Assembly: GCA_009885445.1 (NCBI GenBank)
Contig: VFKQ01000305.1
Location: 1-17,340, forward strand
DNA length: 17,340 nt
Direction of reading: 5' to 3'
Source: Anaerolineaceae bacterium
GTDB lineage: Bacteria; Chloroflexota; Anaerolineae; Anaerolineales; Villigracilaceae
Both the position numbers and the translations under genes were made by a program. This document shows, in pieces, positions 13,318 to 17,340 of the stretch. The notes beneath the pieces were generated by a model. The model was not told where the DNA came from and ran no database searches. It saw only the letters and a list, made by a program, of their open reading frames with translations. How positions within the stretch are numbered: the first letter of the stretch is position 1; each line of letters starts with the position of its first letter.

Positions 13318-13932
13318 TTAACTGTAACGCTCTTCCTTCCACGGGTCGGCGTGGTTGTGATAGCCCGCCGATTCCCAGAAGCCGCGCTGGTCTTTTTCCA
13401 TGAAGCGCAGGCCCGCAACCCATTTGGCGCTCTTCCAAAAATAAAGGTGCGGAACGACCAGCCGCGCCGGCCCGCCATGTTCGGGGGCCAGAGGCGAGCC
13501 GTCGTATTGATAGGCCACAAAGGCGCGGCCGTTGAGGATGTCTGCGATGGGGAGATTGGTGGTGTAGCCGTCGTGCGTGAAGGCGGTGACGAAGGCGGCC
13601 TTGCGGTCGAGTTCGGCGTGCTCGAGCAAAGTGTCCACGCTGACGCCGCGCCATTGCATGTCGAGATGCGTCCACTTGGTGACGCAGGAAATATCCACGG
13701 TGTAATTTTGTGCGGGGAGTTTGAGAAAGTCATCCCATGCCCACGAGACTTTCTCTTTGACGAGGCCCTCGATGCTGAAACTCCAGCGCTTCAGGTCGAG
13801 ACGGGGAGTGGGTCCCGCCGAAAGGACGGGGAAGTCCTCGGTGAGGTATTGCCCGGGCGGGAGGCGGCTGGCTTTTTCTGCGCCGCCTCTGCGCTTACCG
13901 ACAAATTCACGCGAGACGAATGGTTCGGTCAT
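13318..13932 (-). CDS. Sulfite-oxidase-like molybdopterin oxidoreductase
   Basis: This encodes 204 residues from ATG 13932, with AAGGAG 5 bases upstream. It is a short single-domain member of the sulfite oxidase/YedY (MsrP) molybdopterin family. The molybdenum-ligating cysteine is C83 in VDISCVTKWTHLDMQWRGVSV, and the cofactor-contact stretches HDGYTTNLPIAD, YQYDGSPLAPEHGGPARLVVP and YFWKSAKWV follow. There is no twin-arginine signal peptide or dimerisation domain, so unlike MsrP it should stay in the cytoplasm. It is first in a minus-strand operon with a flavin reductase and a DUF6510 protein, which probably supply or accept its electrons. The substrate is unknown; sulfite, sulfoxides and similar S/N-oxides are guesses from family membership. 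Confidence 0.9.
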   Translation of the reverse strand: MTEPFVSREFVGKRRGGAEKASRLPPGQYLTEDFPVLSAGPTPRLDLKRWSFSIEGLVKEKVSWAWDDFLKLPAQNYTVDISCVTKWTHLDMQWRGVSVDTLLEHAELDRKAAFVTAFTHDGYTTNLPIADILNGRAFVAYQYDGSPLAPEHGGPARLVVPHLYFWKSAKWVAGLRFMEKDQRGFWESAGYHNHADPWKEERYS

Positions 13933-14068
13933 GGGGACTCCTTTGTCTGTTGGTGGTGTGAGGATATCAATAGGGGAGTTTCCAAATTCTAACGGCTACC
14001 TGTGCAAGTTCTTTTTGGCGTTCTTGTATCTCTATCAATACCTTCGCCAAAGATAAATTACAAAAGTA

Positions 14069-14121
14069 GGGCTTTTCGGGTAAAGTAGTGTTTGCGAAAA
14101 CATTCCAAACCCGAGAAGCCC
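14069..14121. repeat. Leader hairpin directly before the transposase start codon
   Basis: GGGCTTTTCGGGT (14069-14081) pairs with ACCCGAGAAGCCC (14109-14121) over 13 bp with one G-U pair and a 27-base loop containing TTTGCGAA. The transposase ATG follows at 14122. Such a structure could sequester or limit translation of the transposase. Confidence 0.6.
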
Positions 14122-14610
14122 ATGCGAGAGATTCTAGCACTTTTACAAAATATTGCGCAATCGTTTCAGCGACCATTTTGCAACAGCTCAGCCAGGTGAT
14201 TTATGGCATGTTGATTAGCAATGGACGGATGACCATGCTGGAAATTTCACGCTGGACAGAAGCAGGCGGAAGTTACCGAACCCTCCAGCGTATTTATCAC
14301 CAGCCCATGCTATGGTTGCAAATCCAATGGTTTTTTTCACGAGCCAGTTACGGAAATCAGAGCACGAATATATTCTGGCAGGCGATGATGTGGTGTTTGG
14401 TAAAGCAGGCTCAGAGACGTATGGGGTGGGTCGTTTTTTTTCGAGTCTGCAAAACCGAGTAACTTGTCGTTTTTCGTATTTTCTGTGGTCGATGTCAAAG
14501 AGCGCAAATCGTACCCAATTCAAGCGGTACAAATGGTGAAAGAAAAAGAAGCTCAGCAGAAAAAAGAAACTGCGGAAAAATCAGCAAAAAAGGAAATATC
14601 TGAAAAGTGA
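14122..14610 (+). pseudogene. Frameshifted DDE transposase (IS4/IS701-like)
   Basis: A transposase can be stitched from at least four frame segments. The first is MREILALLQNIAQS from ATG 14122. The second is ILQQLSQVIYGMLISNGRMTMLEISRWTEAGGSYRTLQRIYHQPMLW, in the frame used around 14170-14330. The third is EYILAGDDVVFGKAGSETYGVGRFFSSLQNRV, in the frame from about 14335. The fourth is SVVDVKERKSYPIQAVQMVKEKEAQQKKETAEKSAKK, in the frame from about 14485, to TGA 14608-14610. The shifts fall near 14170, at the T-run around 14333 and near 14480. The GDDVV..KAG..TYG.GRFFSS block holds the first catalytic Asp of this transposase type. The catalytic C-terminal half is missing, so the element is dead. 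The exact IS family is uncertain. Confidence 0.7.
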
Positions 14611-14760
14611 CAAAAAGAAAGATGGCCTTCGCACGCAAATCTATCAAGCCACTTTGCTCAACAATGTCTCCATTTTCTCGTCCTCCGAAGGGGACATTTT
14701 AGCTTTGCGCTAACACGTGCACACTCCTATCTTGACAACCTCAGGAAACCCTTAACTTGT
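14611..14760. mobile_element. Possible end fragment of a second insertion sequence
   Basis: Just after the transposase remnant an open frame (IYQATLLNNVSIFSSSEGDILALR, stop at 14711-14713) does not fit the expected continuation of that transposase. The reverse strand here contains AGCGCAAAGCTAAAATGTCC, which recalls IS ends with AAAATGTCCCC motifs. No matching second end was found. The 14611-14818 gap holds nothing else recognisable. Confidence 0.25.
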
Positions 14761-14818
14761 GACCGATGGCGTAGGCCCTTTTTTACCCAATCCAGTTAGC
14801 AGAAATTAAAGTTAAAGC

Positions 14819-15703
14819 CTAGCCTCTTGCCACCACGCCGATAAATTCCATGATGATTTTCAGCGCGGCGAAAACTGTGGACTCAGACGGGTCTAGCGAT
14901 GGGGCGACTTCGACAACATCGAGGCCCACAAGCGGGAGGCCTTGCATGGCGTGGAGCAGAGTCAACACTTCGCGGCTGGTCAGGCCGCCAAACTCGGGGA
15001 TGCCTGTGCCGGGTGCGGCGGAGGGGTCGAGGCAGTCGATGTCTAATGAAATGTGGACGGCGTCACAGCGCGAAAGGATGCGGCGCACATCGGCGGCCAC
15101 AGATTTCATGCCCAGCTCGGCCACGTCTGCGGCGCTGAAAACGTGCAGTCCGCCGTTTTCGATCAGGTCAATTTCCTGATCCTCCCACGAGCGCAGGCCG
15201 ACCATGCAAATGTCTTCGGCTTTGATTCCAAATTCCATGCCGCGACGCAACACGCAGGCATGTGAGAGGCGCGAGCCATCGTATTCGTCGCACAGGTCGG
15301 GGTGCGCGTCTACCCACAAGATGCCGAGTCGTTTGCCGGCGAAGCGTTCGCGCTGTCCTTTGAAGATGGGAATCGTGACCGAGTGGTCGCCGCCGAGCAG
15401 GATGGGGATGTTCGGGAGAGTCGCTATTTTTTGGGCAACCCGCTCAAAGTCAGATTCGATGCGAAGGATGGGATGGTCGCCGAGGTCGCAGACGCTGAGT
15501 CCACTGAGGCGGGTGCGGTCCTCGCTGAAGGGGGTTACGTGGCGCGACCAAAAACGAATCCGCTCGGGGCCTTGGGCGGCGCCCTTGCGCGCGCTGGCCA
15601 GGCCGTCGAAGGGAATGCCGAGGATGCTGAAATCAGCTTGCGCGGGCGAGAGTTTGGGTTGGTGCAGATCTCCCCAATATGCGTGGTTTCCTGTGAGAGC
15701 CAT
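14819..15703 (-). CDS. speB: Agmatinase / ureohydrolase family enzyme
   Basis: This encodes 294 residues from ATG 15703, with a perfect AAGGAGG (15715-15709) 5 bases upstream. An out-of-frame ATG lies between the two. Manganese ligands of the ureohydrolase fold are complete: His107 (GGDHSVT), Asp132, His134 and Asp136 (WVDAHPDLCDEYDGSRLSHACVLRR), and Asp221 and Asp223 (SLDIDCLDPSAAPGTGIPE). The DEY.GS.LSHACV pattern is that of SpeB-type agmatinases, which hydrolyse agmatine to putrescine and urea, rather than true arginases. Guanidinobutyrase or another guanidino-substrate activity remains possible. It is a single gene flanked on both sides by mobile-element debris; no other polyamine gene is visible. 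Confidence 0.88.
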   Translation of the reverse strand: MALTGNHAYWGDLHQPKLSPAQADFSILGIPFDGLASARKGAAQGPERIRFWSRHVTPFSEDRTRLSGLSVCDLGDHPILRIESDFERVAQKIATLPNIPILLGGDHSVTIPIFKGQRERFAGKRLGILWVDAHPDLCDEYDGSRLSHACVLRRGMEFGIKAEDICMVGLRSWEDQEIDLIENGGLHVFSAADVAELGMKSVAADVRRILSRCDAVHISLDIDCLDPSAAPGTGIPEFGGLTSREVLTLLHAMQGLPLVGLDVVEVAPSLDPSESTVFAALKIIMEFIGVVARG

Positions 15704-15762
15704 TCATGCCTCCTTAATATTGTAGTCCCATTGTACCCGCCAGGGCTATTGCAACGTCGCTT

Positions 15763-15776
15763 GACACTTTAGTGTC
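15763..15776. repeat. 14-base palindrome upstream of the agmatinase gene
   Basis: GACACT-TT-AGTGTC is a perfect palindrome, 60 bases upstream of the agmatinase start. It could be an operator for that gene or the end of the element remnant that follows. Sequence alone does not decide. Confidence 0.4.
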
Positions 15777-15801
15777 CGCTAATTGGAATGGATAAAAAAG
15801 G

Positions 15802-16022
15802 GGTAATGGCGTAAAGCGTGGTAATCTTGTTTTGCGAACAAATCCTAGAACACCATTACCAAAATGAATCATGCCATAACCGTTTTGAATGAACTACTTG
15901 TAGGGTTACGAATTGCATGGCTTTTGCAAAGTCCAAAAACCTTCAACGCGAATTGCGCGAGTAGGCGAATGACGCGAATGAGTGCTGAGAAATTCGTGGC
16001 ATTCGCGTTCCAAAAGGTTTGA
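15802..16022 (+). pseudogene. Possible transposase leader and N-terminal remnant
   Basis: GGTAATGG (15802-15809) and CCATTACC (15853-15860) bracket a loop with TTTGCGAA, and an ATG follows at 15864. This is the same plan as the leader of the transposase at 14069-14122, which also has TTTGCGAA in its loop. The frame begins MNHAITVLNELLVGLRIAW and then runs into the inverted repeat at 15933, which supplies the rest of its 52 codons and its stop. I read it as the start of a related insertion sequence cut off by a repeat. Confidence 0.35.
15933..16021. repeat. Inverted repeat with AACGCGAAT/ATTCGCGTT core
   Basis: AACGCGAAT (15945-15953) is matched by ATTCGCGTT (16001-16009), with offset outer arms ACCTT and AAGGTT. 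The interior repeats the motif (GGCGAATGACGCGAATG). It resembles, in style, the TTCGTG-rich inverted repeat before gyrA. Confidence 0.6.
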
Positions 16023-16049
16023 AATGTCAAAAATAGAACCTGTTGAAAC

Positions 16050-16055
16050 TATAAT
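16050..16055 (+). promoter_or_regulatory. Possible -10 box upstream of the FAD oxidoreductase
   Basis: A perfect TATAAT lies 85 bases upstream of the FAD-oxidoreductase ATG. The best -35 at 17 bases (TCAAAA, 16027-16032) is poor, so this is a weak prediction. Confidence 0.35.
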
Positions 16056-16096
16056 GCAAAATATTGGCGTTCAAAGATTGTCGAATAAAAGAAAAC

Positions 16097-16136
16097 CTTC
16101 AACTTTTAAATCTTCTAACTTGTAATTTTCAACCTC
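16097..16136. repeat. Five degenerate 8-base tandem units before the FAD oxidoreductase
   Basis: CTTCAACT, TTTAAATC, TTCTAACT, TGTAATTT and TCAACCTC run head to tail, pyrimidine-rich with an internal AA. They end 4 bases before the start codon, so the gene has no normal ribosome-binding site. Confidence 0.5.
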
Positions 16137-16140
16137 CCCC

Positions 16141-17340
16141 ATGCAACCCTCCTTCACCACCCTCGACAACTTCGGCCACTCGCTCAAGGCGCAATCCTTC
16201 GTCGTCCGCGCGCGCAATGTGGACGATGTCCACGCGGCGTTTCTGCGCGCCACGAAAGAGGGACTGACCGTCACTGCGCGGGGGGCGGGACGCAGTTATA
16301 ACGACGCCTCGATGAACGCGGGCGGACTCGTGCTCGACCTGACGGGGATGAATCGCATCCTTGAGTGGGCACCCGCTACCGGCGTGATTCGTTGCGAGCC
16401 GGGGGTGACGATTCGTCAACTGTGGGAATACATCCTGATAGATGGCTGGTGGCCGCCGGTGGTGCCGGGGACGATGCGCCCGACGTTGGGCGGAGTCTTG
16501 TCTACGAACATCCACGGAAAAAATAATTTTCGCGCGGGGCCGATCGGCGAGCATGTGCTTGAGTTCAGCGCCTTGTTGCCGAATGGAAAAGCAGTGACCT
16601 GCTCGCCGAAGAAAAATGCGGGAATGTTTTACGCCATGATCGGCGGGTTGGGCATGTTGGGAATTTTTACTTCGATCACTTTGCAAATGAAGCGCGTGTA
16701 TTCGGGCGTTGTCGAAGTGCGCGCGTGGCCCACGAGCGGTTTGCGCGAACAACTTGAATCGATAAAAGAAAACGCGCCACAAAATGATTACATCGTGGGC
16801 TGGTTCGACACGATTGGCTTGCAACGTGGACAGGTGCACGCCGCGAACATGCTCGCCGCCGGCGCAGATGCCGACCCGCGCGAATATTTGCAAGTTGAAA
16901 AACAAAACCTGCCCGAGCGATTTTTCGGCGTGCTGCCCAAGTCTGCGTTGCATTATTTTATGCGTCCATTTTTCAGCAACAACGCAGGCATGTGGCTGGT
17001 CAACACCGCCAAGGGAATTTCTGCGTTGCGCCGTCACAGTTACAAACAGCCGCACGCCGCGTATCAGTTTTATCTGGACTATGTGCCGGATTGGGAGCGC
17101 TCGTTCGGTGAGGGCGGACTCATCCAATACCAGTCGTTTGTGCCCGCCGATAACGCGCATCAAGTCTGGACCGAGATGCTGGTCCGCGCCAAAGGGCTGG
17201 GTCTGCCCCCTTACCTGGGTGTCACCAAACGTCACCGCCCCGACAAATTTTTGCTCACCCACGCCGTGGACGGATTTTCACTGGCCCTCGATTTCAAAGT
17301 GCGCCGCCCCCTTGAGCTTGCGCATCTTTTACAGACCTTC
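16141..17340 (+). CDS. DprE1-like FAD-binding oxidoreductase, 5' part
   Basis: An open frame of 400 codons runs from ATG 16141 to the window edge without a stop. ATG 16141 is the first start after an in-frame TAA at 16123-16125. The FAD-binding (PCMH-type) domain shows TARGAGRSYNDASMNAGGLVLD (46-66), CEPGVTIRQLW (85-95), the block PGTMRPTLGGVLSTNIHGKN (109-128) and GEHVLEFSALLPNGK. These match decaprenylphosphoryl-ribose 2'-oxidase (DprE1) and related sugar oxidases; the later SFVPADNAHQVWTEM also fits that group. Members oxidise a sugar or polyol hydroxyl with FAD. A DprE2-like reductase partner, if present, would lie beyond the window. No Shine-Dalgarno sequence is visible; the leader is low-complexity tandem repeat. 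A large minus-strand open frame here is antisense shadow. Confidence 0.82.
   Translation, partial: MQPSFTTLDNFGHSLKAQSFVVRARNVDDVHAAFLRATKEGLTVTARGAGRSYNDASMNAGGLVLDLTGMNRILEWAPATGVIRCEPGVTIRQLWEYILIDGWWPPVVPGTMRPTLGGVLSTNIHGKNNFRAGPIGEHVLEFSALLPNGKAVTCSPKKNAGMFYAMIGGLGMLGIFTSITLQMKRVYSGVVEVRAWPTSGLREQLESIKENAPQNDYIVGWFDTIGLQRGQVHAANMLAAGADADPREYLQVEKQNLPERFFGVLPKSALHYFMRPFFSNNAGMWLVNTAKGISALRRHSYKQPHAAYQFYLDYVPDWERSFGEGGLIQYQSFVPADNAHQVWTEMLVRAKGLGLPPYLGVTKRHRPDKFLLTHAVDGFSLALDFKVRRPLELAHLLQTF

Noticed and set aside
12632..13675. 347-codon minus-strand open frame
   Set aside because: Arg/His/Pro-rich alternative frame overlapping both the reductase and the Mo-oxidoreductase, which carry real motifs in another frame.
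13273..13992. 239-codon plus-strand open frame
   Set aside because: Antisense to the sulfite-oxidase-like gene; no recognisable domain and no ribosome-binding site.
13973..14780. Terminal inverted repeats for the dead IS
   Set aside because: GGCTACCTGTGCAAGTT on the left and the reverse complement near 14755-14780 (GGCCTACGCC..CACAAGTT) share only scattered bases; too weak to call element ends.
16129..17262. 377-codon minus-strand open frame
   Set aside because: It is antisense to the plus-strand FAD oxidoreductase frame, which has clear DprE1-like motifs; the minus translation has no recognisable domain and runs of Arg/His typical of a shadow.
1..17340. CRISPR array or tRNA/rRNA genes
   Set aside because: No regularly spaced long direct repeats and no cloverleaf or rRNA-like segments were seen; the repeats present are short palindromes or 7-8-base tandems.

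Overview
The window looks like a chromosomal stretch from an Anaerolineae-type Chloroflexota bacterium. That placement is an inference. It rests on general codon and GC character, a TTG start, bacterial gyrA and spoVS-like genes, and the many short palindromic and tandem repeats that I associate with such genomes; no marker gene here proves it. No rRNA, tRNA or CRISPR array was seen.

Layout, left to right. (1) 1-451: the 3' part of a chromate-transporter (CHR) gene, then a compound hairpin repeat that runs into a 5'-truncated HepT-like (DUF86) toxin remnant. (2) 990-1544: a stand-alone EF-hand calcium-binding protein, closed by a long perfect hairpin. (3) 1642-5755: a sugar-phosphate nucleotidyltransferase with a left-handed beta-helix tail (TTG start), a class I/II aminotransferase and a GT-B-like capsule/surface-glycan transferase. 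All are on the plus strand and are plausibly linked to surface carbohydrate and amino-acid metabolism. Two of these genes carry short repeat insertions inside their reading frames. (4) 5760-6014: a minus-strand remnant resembling an intradiol-dioxygenase C-terminus, then an inverted repeat touching the gyrA leader. (5) 6037-8610: gyrA with a very lysine-rich tail and a degenerate GyrA box, followed by a strong intrinsic terminator. (6) 8687-11098: an A/T-richer gene for a five-TM protein with a large LVIVD-repeat propeller. (7) 11110-11877: a Phd/VapB-VapC toxin-antitoxin operon with a good promoter and a small palindrome at the start site. (8) 11935-12090: a truncated spoVS.

(9) 13932 down to 12122, minus strand: a compact operon of a cytoplasmic sulfite-oxidase-like molybdopterin oxidoreductase, an FAD/NAD(P) reductase and a small zinc-ribbon protein (DUF6510). 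Together they look like one redox system. (10) 14069-14760: a frameshifted transposase pseudogene and possibly a second mobile-element end. (11) 15703-14819, minus strand: an agmatinase-family ureohydrolase. (12) 15763-16136: a patchwork of palindromes, a possible IS remnant and low-complexity tandem units. (13) 16141 to the window end: the 5' part of a DprE1-like FAD-binding oxidoreductase, open at the edge.

The themes that stand out are the heavy load of several unrelated short repeat families (some inside coding sequence), several gene remnants (HepT, dioxygenase, SpoVS, two IS pieces), and two intact loci of functional interest: the Mo-oxidoreductase/FNR/DUF6510 operon and the membrane LVIVD-propeller gene.
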